Below are positions 43,528 to 53,379 of a stretch of 64,000 bases of DNA, piece after piece. The stretch covers positions 1-64,000 of the forward strand of contig NZGD01000108.1 of the NCBI GenBank assembly GCA_002690925.1, in the 5' to 3' direction. A program made the translations under genes and the position numbers. Origin of the DNA: Rhodopirellula sp. (GTDB lineage Bacteria > Planctomycetota > Planctomycetia > Pirellulales > Pirellulaceae). The notes beneath the pieces were generated by a model that searched no databases, was not told where the DNA came from, and saw only the letters and a list, made by a program, of their open reading frames with translations. The stretch's first letter is position 1, and each line of letters opens with the position of its first letter.

Positions 43528-46500
43528 ATGTCCATGCGGCACACACCCTTGCTGATGATTTTGTGCAGTTTAATACTGCCAACTGCCCTGCAGGCCCAAT
43601 CGGATACTCAGGCCACGCCCATTGTTGGTTTGCGTGAAAATCCAATCTCCGGCTTCGCTTTTGTGAATGCGGAGGTGGTGGTTTCGCCGAGTCGAACACT
43701 CAGTGATGCAACCGTACTTGTCGAAGGTGCTTCCATTACTGCGGTGGGACAGCAGCAGCCGATTCCCGCGGGTTATCAAGTCATCGATTGTGAAGGGAAG
43801 CGAATCTACTCAGGTTTGATTGACGCATGGAGTGAAAGCGATGCTACTGTCAACCAGTCGTTGCCAGGCTATTGGAATGCTAATGTTTCGCCGCAGGTAA
43901 ATGTGTCTGATTCAATTGAGGAAACCATACCTGATGCAGCGAAACTCAGGTCACAGGGTATTGCAGTTCGATTGATTGCTCCTAAGGGTGGTATCGTGAA
44001 AGGTAGCAGTTGCGTGATGCTGACTGGAGCGGCATCCAAAGGGCGTAATTTGTTATCCGAAAATGTATGGCAGCATCTGAATTTAACGGTACCACGGGGT
44101 GGTTCACGTGCCAGATATCCGAATTCACCGATGGGTGCTGTCGCACTGCTTCGGCAGGCATTTCTGGATGCAGCATGGTACAAGCAGGTATGGAGTGCGT
44201 ATAAAGCGACTCCGCAGCTTGATCGTCCTGATCAAAACATTGCCCTGCAAGTGCTGGGGGACGCGATCGATTCACAGCCATTTTTGATTGATGCAGCAAA
44301 CGATCGTATGGCTGTCCGGGCTGATAGGTTTGCTCGTGAATTTTCGATAGACGCAATCATCCGAGGATCCGGACGTGAGTACCGACAAATCGATGAGATC
44401 GTAGCAACGAAGAGACCATATCTGTTGCCGGTCGCATTCCCAGATGCGCCTGATGTGAAAACGGTTGATGCGGCTCGGGACGTGACTTTGCAGGAACTCA
44501 TGCATTGGGAATTGGCACCCGAGAATCCAGCGAGGCTTGCAGCAGCCGGTGTGGAATTCTGCTTGACCAGTGATGGGCTGGATGATGTGAGCCAGTTTTT
44601 GAAACAGGTGCGAGTTGCTGTTGCTCGTGGTCTGACGGAGGCGGAGGCCTTGGCCGCGTTGACTGTATTTCCGGCTGAATTGCTGGGAATACAAGAGCAG
44701 GTTGGGCGTGTTGAATCTGGCATGATTGCCAACCTCATGATCACCGATGGCAATCTGTTCTCTGACAAAACAAAAGTGCTTGAATGCTGGGTTGCAGGAG
44801 AAAGGTTTGTGATGAGTGCGGGTGCCAAAGTTGAGTACCCAGCCATTTCGGGTAAATGGGAGCTTTCTGTTCGCAATGCAGATGGTCGAAATGTCAAAGT
44901 CAGACTGGAACTCGAAGGGGCTGATGGAAAAATCAGTGGTTCAGCTTCTTCAGTTCCTATTACTGCGAACGAACGTAAGCCGAAGAACAAACGAAAGAAG
45001 GACAAGCCAAAGGTGGCATCAGCCAAACTGCAAAACGTAGTTCAGCAAAGGGATCGTTTGACGGCTAATCTGGATCTGGGTGAGGTGGATCAACGATTGC
45101 CATCAGGCATATCGCAGCTGACGATCATCACACTGGAAAACGACAGTGACCGACCTGACCTTGTGGGCGCCCTGAGACTGCCTGGGGGTGATTCCCAGAG
45201 CCTTGGCATGAAACGTCTTTCTGCTGCTGCCGAGGATGTCGCGCAGGCTAAAACTGCCGCAAGTGACGGTGATTCATCTGAGAAATTCAAAGACGCTAAT
45301 GCAACTCCTGCTAATTCAGAGAAGGACAAAGCAGACGTTGAATCTCGTGATGGAACCTACTCACAGGTCCGTTTTCCTTTTGGTGCATTCGGCTCTGATA
45401 CCAGAATCACTGAACAGTCGACTGTATTGTTCAGCAACGCGACCGTTTGGACTTGTGAAAAAGCTGGCAAAATTGAGAACGCTGATATCCTGATTCGTGA
45501 TGGGATAATTGTTGAAATTGGCTCTGGAATCAAGCCACCTCGGGGGTGCCGTGTGATTGATGCCAGTGGAAAGCACATCACGCCCGGCCTCATCGATTGC
45601 CACTCTCACATGGGAACTGATGGAGGCGTGAATGAGTCGGGCCAAGCAGTCACGTCTGAAGTTCGCATTGGCGATTTCATTGACAATAGTGATATCCAAA
45701 TCTATCGACAGCTTGCAGGTGGATTGACAACCTCGAACATTCTGCATGGTTCGGCTAATCCAATCGGGGGTCAGAATCAGGTCATCAAGCTGCGTTGGAG
45801 TCAGACTATGGATGGGTTGAGGATGAAAGAAGCACCAAAGGGGATTAAGTTTGCTTTGGGTGAAAACGTGAAACGGAACCAGAGCCGATACCCTAACACA
45901 CGGATGGGTGTGGAACAGATTATTCGTGATCAACTGCTTGCGGCACGCGAGTACCAAGCCAAGTGGAGGCGTTGGAACAGTGGAGAGCACGATACCTTAC
46001 CGCCGCGTGTTGACCTGCAGTTGGAAGCGTTGAGCGAAGTCCAAAATGGTGAACGCTGGATACATTGTCACAGCTATCGACAAGATGAGATTGTGGCCAC
46101 CTTGGATGTTCTGGAGGAGTTTGGCGTTCAAATCGGAACGTTACAGCATATTCTTGAGGGCTATAAAGTGGCTGACCGCATGGCTCGCCATGGCGCAATG
46201 GGATCTTCTTTCTCTGATTGGTGGGCCTACAAATTTGAAGTCCTCGACGCAATTCCTTACAACGGAGCCTTGATGCACGACCGTGGTGTGGTTGTGTCCT
46301 TCAATAGCGATGATCGTGAACTCGCTCGACATCTCAATACGGAGGCAGCAAAAGCAACCAAGTATGGTGGAGTGCCTGAAATTGAGGCGTTGAAGTTTGT
46401 AACGTTGAACCCTGCCAAGCAATTGAGAATTGACCAATACGTTGGTTCGCTCCGCAAGGGTAAACACGCAGATTTGGTGGTTTGGAGTGGTCGACCGTTG

Positions 46501-46758
46501 TCAACGTTGACCAGATGTGAGCAGACGTGGGTCGATGGACGCTGTTATTTTGATCTTCGTAACGATCAGGAGTTGCAGGTTCGTGATCAGGCACTGCGGG
46601 CCCGACTAATACAAAAAGCACTTGGTGCTGGACGTGCTGCAACCAATGTGACACCCAAAGAAGTCGCCGAAGAAGATCGTTGGGTAAAGCATGATGTGCA
46701 TTGTGCCGCCCATGGTAGTCATGAGTACGATTACACCGGAAACCTCAAGAAGAACTGA
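43528..46758 (+). CDS. Tandem amidohydrolase-fold protein, secreted
   Basis: A 1076-residue exported protein (signal peptide ending near LQAQS) with two amidohydrolase domains. Domain 1 (about 45-440) opens with the family strand but reads GLIDAWSESD, so Trp101 and Glu103 replace the two histidines of HxH. Domain 2 (about 640-1040) is complete: GLIDCHSHMG (His692, His694), WIHCHSYRQDE, GTLQHILEGYK and FNSDDRELARHLN with the catalytic Asp. A Lys-rich linker (KPKNKRKKDKPK) lies between. Family members hydrolyse cyclic amides or act on imidazole compounds; the substrate here is unknown. It is followed 7 bases later by a second, HxH-less member. Confidence 0.85.
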   Translation: MSMRHTPLLMILCSLILPTALQAQSDTQATPIVGLRENPISGFAFVNAEVVVSPSRTLSDATVLVEGASITAVGQQQPIPAGYQVIDCEGKRIYSGLIDAWSESDATVNQSLPGYWNANVSPQVNVSDSIEETIPDAAKLRSQGIAVRLIAPKGGIVKGSSCVMLTGAASKGRNLLSENVWQHLNLTVPRGGSRARYPNSPMGAVALLRQAFLDAAWYKQVWSAYKATPQLDRPDQNIALQVLGDAIDSQPFLIDAANDRMAVRADRFAREFSIDAIIRGSGREYRQIDEIVATKRPYLLPVAFPDAPDVKTVDAARDVTLQELMHWELAPENPARLAAAGVEFCLTSDGLDDVSQFLKQVRVAVARGLTEAEALAALTVFPAELLGIQEQVGRVESGMIANLMITDGNLFSDKTKVLECWVAGERFVMSAGAKVEYPAISGKWELSVRNADGRNVKVRLELEGADGKISGSASSVPITANERKPKNKRKKDKPKVASAKLQNVVQQRDRLTANLDLGEVDQRLPSGISQLTIITLENDSDRPDLVGALRLPGGDSQSLGMKRLSAAAEDVAQAKTAASDGDSSEKFKDANATPANSEKDKADVESRDGTYSQVRFPFGAFGSDTRITEQSTVLFSNATVWTCEKAGKIENADILIRDGIIVEIGSGIKPPRGCRVIDASGKHITPGLIDCHSHMGTDGGVNESGQAVTSEVRIGDFIDNSDIQIYRQLAGGLTTSNILHGSANPIGGQNQVIKLRWSQTMDGLRMKEAPKGIKFALGENVKRNQSRYPNTRMGVEQIIRDQLLAAREYQAKWRRWNSGEHDTLPPRVDLQLEALSEVQNGERWIHCHSYRQDEIVATLDVLEEFGVQIGTLQHILEGYKVADRMARHGAMGSSFSDWWAYKFEVLDAIPYNGALMHDRGVVVSFNSDDRELARHLNTEAAKATKYGGVPEIEALKFVTLNPAKQLRIDQYVGSLRKGKHADLVVWSGRPLSTLTRCEQTWVDGRCYFDLRNDQELQVRDQALRARLIQKALGAGRAATNVTPKEVAEEDRWVKHDVHCAAHGSHEYDYTGNLKKN

Positions 46759-46765
46759 ACAGAAC

Positions 46766-48133
46766 ATGAAGCGGTGTAAGCAAATCAAACAATCGATTGG
46801 AAGTAGTTCAAGAATCATGAGTGGATTAAGACTGACCACAGTTGCTTGTGTAGTCTTCGCAATGTTGTCCAACATCGAAGCTCACGACCAAGTTCCCGGC
46901 GCTCCCCAAACCAGGCCCGTCGTGGTCCGCAATGCCACTGTTCATGTGGTGGATGGTGCTGATATCAGGAATGGGGATGTGCTATTTGAAGCAGGTAAAA
47001 TTACCAGTGTTGGCAAAGACGTTGAAGTTCCCAAGCAAACAGTGGAAATTGATGGTTCAGGGAAACACCTGTACCCGGGCCTGATTGAATCAATGACGGA
47101 CCTTGGTTTGCGTGAAATAAGTGCTGTCGAGGAAACAGATGACCGTACCGAGTACGGTTCAGTGAATCCAAATGCGAGAGCATGGGTGGCTGTGAATCCT
47201 GATAGTGAATTGATTCCAGTGGCCCGTGCCGGTGGCGTCCTGACCGTCATGACAGCACCTCGTGGAAGGTACATTCGCGGGCAGACAGCGGTGATCAATC
47301 TTGATGGGTGGACAGTTTCAGAAATGAAACTCAAAGCACCAGCTGGCATGTACATTGACTGGGGGGCAATGCAGCCTCGTGGCAATGGTGCTGCTGATCA
47401 GCGGCAGAAGCGTGAGCAGAAATTTACTGAATTGGATGAGTTGTTGGACTCCGTACGCCGATACAAGACGGCGCGTGAGACGGCACCAGATACAACGCCG
47501 ACTGACATCAGGCTGGAGAGTCTCATTCCTGTAGTTGGCGGAGAACTGCCGGTGTTTGCCGATGCTGATCGACAATTGGAAATCGAATCTGCTGTTGCCT
47601 ATGGTCAGGCTCAAGGCTTGTCGATGGTTATTTATGGTGGGTATGACGCTGAACAATGTGCTGATCTGCTAAAGAAATACGATGTTCCTGTCATCATTGC
47701 CTCCACGTACCGTCTTCCGCTCCGCCGTGATGAAGCTTACGACACGGCATATACATTGCCAGAGCGGTTGCGTGCCGCAGGCGTCAAGTTTGCGATTTGT
47801 GGTGAGGGAGCCGGGTCTCCTGGGGGTGCAGCGAATGCACGAAATCTTCCTTATCATGCTGGTGTTGCTGTCGCGTACGGCTTGCCTCACTCCGACGGCG
47901 TACGGGCAATCACGCTGTCTGCTGCCGAGATTCTTGGAGTCGCAGATCGTGTGGGTTCCATCAGCATTGGAAAGGATGCGACTTTGATCCTGGCTGATGG
48001 TGATATCCTTGAGACCGAAACGAATGTAGAGGCCGCGTTCATTCAAGGCCGCGCCGTGGATCTCGGTAGTCGACACAAAATGCTTTATGAAAAGTACAAG
48101 CTGAAGTATTTGAGAAGTCAATCATCGCGCTAG
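46766..48133 (+). CDS. Amidohydrolase-fold protein lacking HxH, secreted
   Basis: A 455-residue exported protein paralogous to domain 1 of the preceding gene. The ATG at 46766 comes 7 bases after the upstream stop; ATG 46817 is an alternative, directly before the hydrophobic signal segment. The N-terminal beta-domain (VVVRNATVHVVDGADIRNGDV) and the C-terminal closing strand (ISIGKDATLILADGDILE) are typical, but the HxH position reads GLIESMTDLG, with Met110 and Asp112. The catalytic Asp region is also altered (CGEGAGSPGGAANAR). It most likely forms a complex with the large protein upstream rather than acting alone. Confidence 0.8.
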   Translation: MKRCKQIKQSIGSSSRIMSGLRLTTVACVVFAMLSNIEAHDQVPGAPQTRPVVVRNATVHVVDGADIRNGDVLFEAGKITSVGKDVEVPKQTVEIDGSGKHLYPGLIESMTDLGLREISAVEETDDRTEYGSVNPNARAWVAVNPDSELIPVARAGGVLTVMTAPRGRYIRGQTAVINLDGWTVSEMKLKAPAGMYIDWGAMQPRGNGAADQRQKREQKFTELDELLDSVRRYKTARETAPDTTPTDIRLESLIPVVGGELPVFADADRQLEIESAVAYGQAQGLSMVIYGGYDAEQCADLLKKYDVPVIIASTYRLPLRRDEAYDTAYTLPERLRAAGVKFAICGEGAGSPGGAANARNLPYHAGVAVAYGLPHSDGVRAITLSAAEILGVADRVGSISIGKDATLILADGDILETETNVEAAFIQGRAVDLGSRHKMLYEKYKLKYLRSQSSR

Positions 48134-48158
48134 ACACGAGAATTCAAGTGTTGTGCGT

Positions 48159-49700
48159 TCAAGGTGGGCCCGTGGTAGATAAATTCGTGTTATCAACGAC
48201 GCTTTGAGCTGGGTTGGATTTGCTCTGGTTTTTATTGGGGCTTCCTGCTTGGCTTGTGTGGGGTAACAAAAGCCATGTCAGAATCAACAGCGCGATGGTG
48301 AATAGAAACGTTGCAATCCTGACGGTCCATCGGTCTTGGATTGTGAGGGTACGGTCCGTCCGCATTCCGCGTGCCCAGAGTACAAATGCGGAACCGCCCA
48401 TGATCATCAGAACATTGACTAGGACCAACAGAATGGGGCCAAGAATTGGTACGCCTACCGGCGTGGTATCCCAAGTCCAAACGTGAAAGGCAAGCTGCAG
48501 ACCCGCTGTCGATATAGGTGGTACCAGTGCTGCGGCGATGGCTGCACCTGCTAATGCAGCGGATAGGTGCCTGCGAGTTCTGGCGTAGGTTGCAGCAAAG
48601 CCACCCACCAAGCCGACACAGAAATCAATCGGAGATGGGCTGCATCTGGCGCGCATTTCAGATGTCATGACTGGTTCTTGAAAAATCAGTACCAACCAGC
48701 CAAATAGCATGCTGGCGGTCAAAGCACACAAGAATCCGAGTACGATTGTGGTAGCGGCAGAGCGAAAAAGAGGTCGATTGCCTTGTGCTAACGCTAAGCC
48801 CGCCCCGATGATCGGTGTCATTAATGGAGCGATCAGCATCGCCCCGATGATGACGGCAGCAGAATCCTGAATGAGTCCAAAGGCAGCAAGCATCGCAGCC
48901 GCTGAGATCAACCCAAAAAACTCAAGATTAGGGGCAGATCCGGACTGTAGGTCCTGTGATAGATCGATGCGTTCCTGACGGTCCATTGGGGGTGCAACAT
49001 CGGCCGCCCATTGATACACCTGACTCGCAATTTTTTCCGGTAATGTATAACCATCGTGCAAAAGACCGACCGACGTGGTTGTCTTCGAATCAATCTGTAG
49101 CAGTGCTGTTTTGTAAACACGATCTGAAGAATCGGGGTCATCGATACCAAATAAAAGCAATTCATCGTCAGTGATACTGTCTTCACTGATGGCTGTCTTG
49201 ATTGCTTCAGTAAGATTGTCGCGCTGCAGATCGACATCACTGCACAAGGTTCTGCCAGGCGCGAATCCAAGCAGTTTTTCTGTGACTATTGATGTAACAT
49301 GGCTGGGCTTCTGGAATGCCGCGACAATTTGTGTTTCTGAGCTTGGGGGTTTCCCAATGATGCGGAGCCATAGAGTGGGATACTTGGAGGTCTGGAAGAC
49401 CTCCTTATGCAAATCGGATAAGTTCCCGCTGTGAAGCAGAACCAGGCTTCTGCAATGTTGGTCTTCGACATGAGTGAGAATCGCATTTGCGTTCGCTTCG
49501 ATCGTGGCCACATTGAGGTCTGCGGGTTCGCAATTCAGTTCGGCCGCCAGTGTTTTGCGGCCATATTCGGCTAATGCCTTGCGGTCAGAGCCGAGAATGG
49601 CAATTTCGAGGTTTTCAGCAGAGACTCCGTCAATGGAAGCGCACCATGCAGCGCCCGTGTTAATTTGCTCTTCAGATCCTACTGCAACCAGAATTCGCAT
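48159..49700 (-). CDS. DUF389 membrane protein with an N-terminal universal-stress-like domain
   Basis: A 513-residue inner-membrane protein. Residues 1-130 look like an UspA-type nucleotide-binding alpha/beta domain (MRILVAVGSEEQINTGAAW; VLLHSGNLSDLHKEVF). The C-terminal 270 residues are DUF389, with five or six helices: FGLISAAAMLAAFGLIQDSAA, VIIGAMLIAPLMTPIIGAGLA, and AALAGAAIAAALVPPISTAGL. DUF389 proteins are unassigned, though a transport role is likely from topology. The chain ends with a Ser/Asn/Pro tail. It converges on the amidohydrolase gene with 25 bases between. Confidence 0.85.
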   Translation of the reverse strand: MRILVAVGSEEQINTGAAWCASIDGVSAENLEIAILGSDRKALAEYGRKTLAAELNCEPADLNVATIEANANAILTHVEDQHCRSLVLLHSGNLSDLHKEVFQTSKYPTLWLRIIGKPPSSETQIVAAFQKPSHVTSIVTEKLLGFAPGRTLCSDVDLQRDNLTEAIKTAISEDSITDDELLLFGIDDPDSSDRVYKTALLQIDSKTTTSVGLLHDGYTLPEKIASQVYQWAADVAPPMDRQERIDLSQDLQSGSAPNLEFFGLISAAAMLAAFGLIQDSAAVIIGAMLIAPLMTPIIGAGLALAQGNRPLFRSAATTIVLGFLCALTASMLFGWLVLIFQEPVMTSEMRARCSPSPIDFCVGLVGGFAATYARTRRHLSAALAGAAIAAALVPPISTAGLQLAFHVWTWDTTPVGVPILGPILLVLVNVLMIMGGSAFVLWARGMRTDRTLTIQDRWTVRIATFLFTIALLILTWLLLPHTSQAGSPNKNQSKSNPAQSVVDNTNLSTTGPP

Positions 49701-49839
49701 TCGATTTCATTCCCAAAACAGGTTTACCTCCGCGATATATACTCAAGTCATTGAGCCGGGAGTTGGATAAACTATAACGGGCATCGCATTCGCGATACGA
49801 TGCGGTAGGTTATTTATCCTCGAAGTCTTACGGAAGCTG

Positions 49840-50772
49840 ATGGGTCAATTCAAGCAGCAAATGCAGCATGCGTGTCGGCGAGCATTGCAGCCCGTGGCAC
49901 GACGGGTCCGGTCGCTTTTGACACCACCGACACCGCCGGTCGAATTCGGTTGGCATCAGATTGAAGCGGGCCCAGCATGTGGGGCGCACGTGATGTTGCC
50001 TCGCAATACACCCATTGCTCGAGCGATTACCGCCGGAAATTATGATCAAAAAATCCTCGAGGTGGTGGAATCGTTAGTGGGAAAGCACGATGTCTGTTTT
50101 GATATTGGGGGTCATTATGGTTGCTATACACTTTCGCTTGCCAAATTGGTTACCCACGGACAGGTACACACTTTCGAGCCCGTGCCGGCTCATGCGGACA
50201 GAATTCGCGCAGCAGCAAAAAAATCCGAGCTTGGACATGTTCAAGTACACCAAGTTGCGATGGCCGGCGAGATCGGTGAGATGACGCTGCAGTTCGCAGA
50301 GGCAGAAGGTAGTGATGACTCCATGGCCTTTCTTGACGCCTACGGTGGGGTTGATACACAGGCTGCTCATGAACATTATCGAAATTTCTCGCGTACAGTC
50401 GTACAAGCACAAACTCTCGATTCATTGCTCGTTGAACTGCCTGTTGTGCATTTCATGAAGATTGATGCCGAAGGCGCTGAGGCCGCGATTCTTGGTGCAG
50501 GACGCAAATTGATTGCCAATAGTAAGCCCCGGTTATTAGTCGAGTTACACGGGATCTATGAGGCGTTGGCCTGTGCTGAGATTCTCTGCAAATTAAACTA
50601 CCAGGCGATTCTGTTGACTGATCAAAAGACAACACTTCCAATTCTGTGGGCGTCTCGTGATGACGTTGCTGCTGTAAATGCAGTGAAAGAGGTGCTTGGC
50701 CATGAACCGGTAGTGATGTTTGACTCGCTCGCGGAACCTGACAGCTTTGCTGATTCTGGACCGGGTGTGTGA
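49840..50772 (+). CDS. FkbM-family methyltransferase
   Basis: A 310-residue SAM-dependent methyltransferase. The SAM site is VCFDIGGHYGCYTLSLAK, with the strand-2 acid in HTFEPVPAHA and the family motif HFMKIDAEGAEAAILGAG, where the Asp-x-Glu-Gly loop is diagnostic. FkbM members methylate sugar hydroxyls or macrolides. Its stop codon overlaps the next start (TGATG), placing it in a cassette with a glycosyltransferase and a flippase-like protein, so methylation of a surface glycan is the likely job. Confidence 0.88.
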   Translation: MGQFKQQMQHACRRALQPVARRVRSLLTPPTPPVEFGWHQIEAGPACGAHVMLPRNTPIARAITAGNYDQKILEVVESLVGKHDVCFDIGGHYGCYTLSLAKLVTHGQVHTFEPVPAHADRIRAAAKKSELGHVQVHQVAMAGEIGEMTLQFAEAEGSDDSMAFLDAYGGVDTQAAHEHYRNFSRTVVQAQTLDSLLVELPVVHFMKIDAEGAEAAILGAGRKLIANSKPRLLVELHGIYEALACAEILCKLNYQAILLTDQKTTLPILWASRDDVAAVNAVKEVLGHEPVVMFDSLAEPDSFADSGPGV

Positions 50773-51845
50773 TGATGGCTGCTGTAATTCGTGTTGATCC
50801 CGTGACCGTTGTGATCCCTGCGTACAATTTGGATGCGTATCTTCAGGATGCAATCGAGAGCGTTCTCAAGCAGCAATATGATGGTCCGCTTTCGATTATC
50901 GTGTTGGATGATGGGTCGACGGATCATTCATTGGAAGTTGCCAGTCGGATGGCTGAGAAGGTAACGAACTTGAAAGTCGTTACGCAAACAAATCAGGGAC
51001 GGGCCAAAACACGTAATCGAATGCTGGAACTGGCGGAAACCGATTTGGTCGCCTGGTTGGATGGCGATGACCTTGCGGCACCCTGCTGGCTTGCTGATCA
51101 AATCGGATACTTACGTAGTAACCCTGAGTGTGTGGCAGTGGGCGGCCAGGGATATTCCATGACGGCCAATGGTAAAGCGATTGGGCCCATTACGCATCCG
51201 CTCGATAGCGATGAAATTGATCAACGCCACTTGTCTGGAGAAGCAAACGCATTCTTTCAGTCGTGCGTTCTGGTCCGGAAGTCTGCGGTCTTGAAAGCGG
51301 GTGGCTATGACGAGCGATATCCCTGCGCTGAAGATTACTCACTGTGGTTACGTTTGGCAGAAATCGGAAAACTCGCCAATCTTTCAGCCTGCCACCTTTG
51401 TTATCGAGTTCATGCAACTTCGGCGAATTGGACTCTGAACATTGATCAGAGAACGCAAGGACATGAGATCCAACAAGAAGCTCTGAAGCGGCGTGGCTTG
51501 CGACAAGATGCGAAGGCCATGTACGAAATTCCTCCAGTGAAAAAAGATGATTGGAATCGGCGCTTGTTCTGGATCAATATTGCGCTGAAGTCGGGCAATC
51601 CTGTTTCGGCACTTCAGATGTTGGGACCTGCTTTGAAAAAACATCCGCTGTCGTTGATCTTGTGGCTGGCAGCGATGGTTTCAGTTGCTGATGCCATCAT
51701 TTTTTTCGGTAACCGAACCGCTAAATTTGCTCCTGGCAAGCCATTGCAGATTCACTCGTTACCGAGTTTGTCTTTTTACCGTTTTGGACGCGGGCTCGTG
51801 CGTGCTCGACGTCGTTGGCGAGGAGGCGCGGATGATGGGCAATGA
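50772..51845 (+). CDS. Glycosyltransferase family 2
   Basis: A 357-residue inverting glycosyltransferase with a GT-A fold: VTVVIPAYNLDAYLQDAIES, IVLDDGSTDHS and the metal-binding DxD in AWLDGDDLA. The acceptor-side loop ends with AEDYSLWLRLAEIG (the ED of the catalytic base region). The C-terminal 90 residues contain a short hydrophobic helix and a basic tail. One-base overlap with the FkbM gene shows coupling. Donor and acceptor sugars are not visible from the sequence. Confidence 0.9.
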   Translation: MMAAVIRVDPVTVVIPAYNLDAYLQDAIESVLKQQYDGPLSIIVLDDGSTDHSLEVASRMAEKVTNLKVVTQTNQGRAKTRNRMLELAETDLVAWLDGDDLAAPCWLADQIGYLRSNPECVAVGGQGYSMTANGKAIGPITHPLDSDEIDQRHLSGEANAFFQSCVLVRKSAVLKAGGYDERYPCAEDYSLWLRLAEIGKLANLSACHLCYRVHATSANWTLNIDQRTQGHEIQQEALKRRGLRQDAKAMYEIPPVKKDDWNRRLFWINIALKSGNPVSALQMLGPALKKHPLSLILWLAAMVSVADAIIFFGNRTAKFAPGKPLQIHSLPSLSFYRFGRGLVRARRRWRGGADDGQ

Positions 51846-51943
51846 CAGCACATGGTGGGTAGCTGATCTGCAACTGAAGCTCGAATGCTCCAGCCGCAAT
51901 GACGAAAATCAGCCTTTGTCACGCTTACTGCAAAGCGATTACC

Positions 51944-53296
51944 ATGCTTGAAAATCTTCGGGCGCGGTTGCAACTGGATAGGCCGCTCGTCTATGCGCTC
52001 ATGACCCGCGTGTGGCAGGCGGCATCTGGTCCAATTACGATTGTGCTGCTGATTCGGTCACTCGATCTGTCAGAACAGGGCGTTTACTACGGCATCATTG
52101 GAATTGTCGGAATTCAGGCTTATTTTGAACTTGGCTTGCTGAATGTGTTGGTCAGTCAGTCAGGTCATGAAACAGCTGCCATGAAAAAGGTCGTGACTCC
52201 ATCAGATGATGGAGCACTGCAGGAATCGGATCCTGAGTGGCTTGCAGCTGCAGCACGGATGCGAGACCTGATTCGTGACTCTTTTCGATGGTTCAGTGGA
52301 GCAAGTCTGTTTTATGTCGTAGCAGCTTTAGTTTTTGGATGGTATTCACTTGCTGATTCTGAGGTTGCCTGGCAAGGCCCGTTGCTGGCGCTTGTACCCA
52401 TCGCAGCGATTTCGGTTTGTTTGTCACCGGGACTGTCAATTCTTGAAGGTGCGGGTTTTCGTGATGTCATTTTCCGATTTCGATTCCTGCAGATGACGAT
52501 CGGCAGTCTTGTGATGTGGATTTCCTTGGAATGCGGATTGAAATTGTGGGCGCTCGTGCTCAGTTCTTCTGTTCAGGCCTCGATGTTCATGTACATCACG
52601 TTTGTCAGCCAAGCTGATTTTTTCAAAAAGTTTCGCGGCCTTAAGGATCTGCCGTCCAACTTTGATTGGGTTCATCAAGTACTGCCCGTCCAATGGCGAG
52701 TTGCATTGATTGGTGCTTCTTTCCATTTTGCAACTCAGTTTTTCACGGTGATTGTATTGTGGTTCCACAGTGATGCTGATGCCGCGCCGTTGGGAATGAC
52801 TATGAGTGTGACTACTGCAATCCAGATGTTGGCTCTGGCATGGGTCCAAACGCAGTATCCTGTGGTTTCCCTGCACCATGGTTCTGGTGAACGGGAAAGA
52901 GCTGGAACCATTTGGCGTCGTACCACGATAATTTCTACCTTGCTGCTTGTGGCTGGCTTTGTGGTTTTGACTGCCGGTGTCGCCTGCTTGCCATGGTTAG
53001 GTAAAAATATCGAAGACCGCTTCCTCGAACCATGGCAGGTTGCTGTGCTTGGTCTCGGATGTCTGGCAAGTCACATCGCGACAGTTCAGGGATACTACGT
53101 ACTCGCGCGACGCGCGAATCCTCTTCTGGTGGCTTCGTTGGTGGGGTCGGTCGCAACAGCAGCAGCCGTTTGGCTGGGTGGATACTTTTATTCAACCGAT
53201 GGTGTGGTGCTTGGCTATGCACTTGCCATGTGTCTGGTTCTGGCTCCTGTACATACTTTCGCTTATGCAAGGTTCAGGCGAAAAATCCAGATCTGA
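51944..53296 (+). CDS. Polysaccharide flippase-like membrane protein
   Basis: A 450-residue polytopic membrane protein with about 10-12 helices. Starting at ATG 51944 it opens with a basic stretch and ALMTRVWQAASGPITIVLLIRSLDLSEQGVYYGI, typical of the Wzx/MATE-like oligosaccharide flippase clan. A 30-residue charged loop (about 85-110) separates the first helices. It probably moves the lipid-linked glycan built by the upstream glycosyltransferase to the outer face of the inner membrane. It lies 98 bases after the GT2 gene on the same strand. Confidence 0.72.
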   Translation: MLENLRARLQLDRPLVYALMTRVWQAASGPITIVLLIRSLDLSEQGVYYGIIGIVGIQAYFELGLLNVLVSQSGHETAAMKKVVTPSDDGALQESDPEWLAAAARMRDLIRDSFRWFSGASLFYVVAALVFGWYSLADSEVAWQGPLLALVPIAAISVCLSPGLSILEGAGFRDVIFRFRFLQMTIGSLVMWISLECGLKLWALVLSSSVQASMFMYITFVSQADFFKKFRGLKDLPSNFDWVHQVLPVQWRVALIGASFHFATQFFTVIVLWFHSDADAAPLGMTMSVTTAIQMLALAWVQTQYPVVSLHHGSGERERAGTIWRRTTIISTLLLVAGFVVLTAGVACLPWLGKNIEDRFLEPWQVAVLGLGCLASHIATVQGYYVLARRANPLLVASLVGSVATAAAVWLGGYFYSTDGVVLGYALAMCLVLAPVHTFAYARFRRKIQI

Positions 53297-53379
53297 GGAC
53301 ACGTTCCATTCGGTGAATCACGCAGAGTTTGTGCGTGGGTTTGATCAACACAGTGGTTTACCACACCGGAGATGTGGGC

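Noticed and set aside
44232..45026. 264-codon open frame on the minus strand
   Set aside because: It lies antisense within the first amidohydrolase domain; its product has no motif and repeats the codon-position bias of the plus-strand gene.
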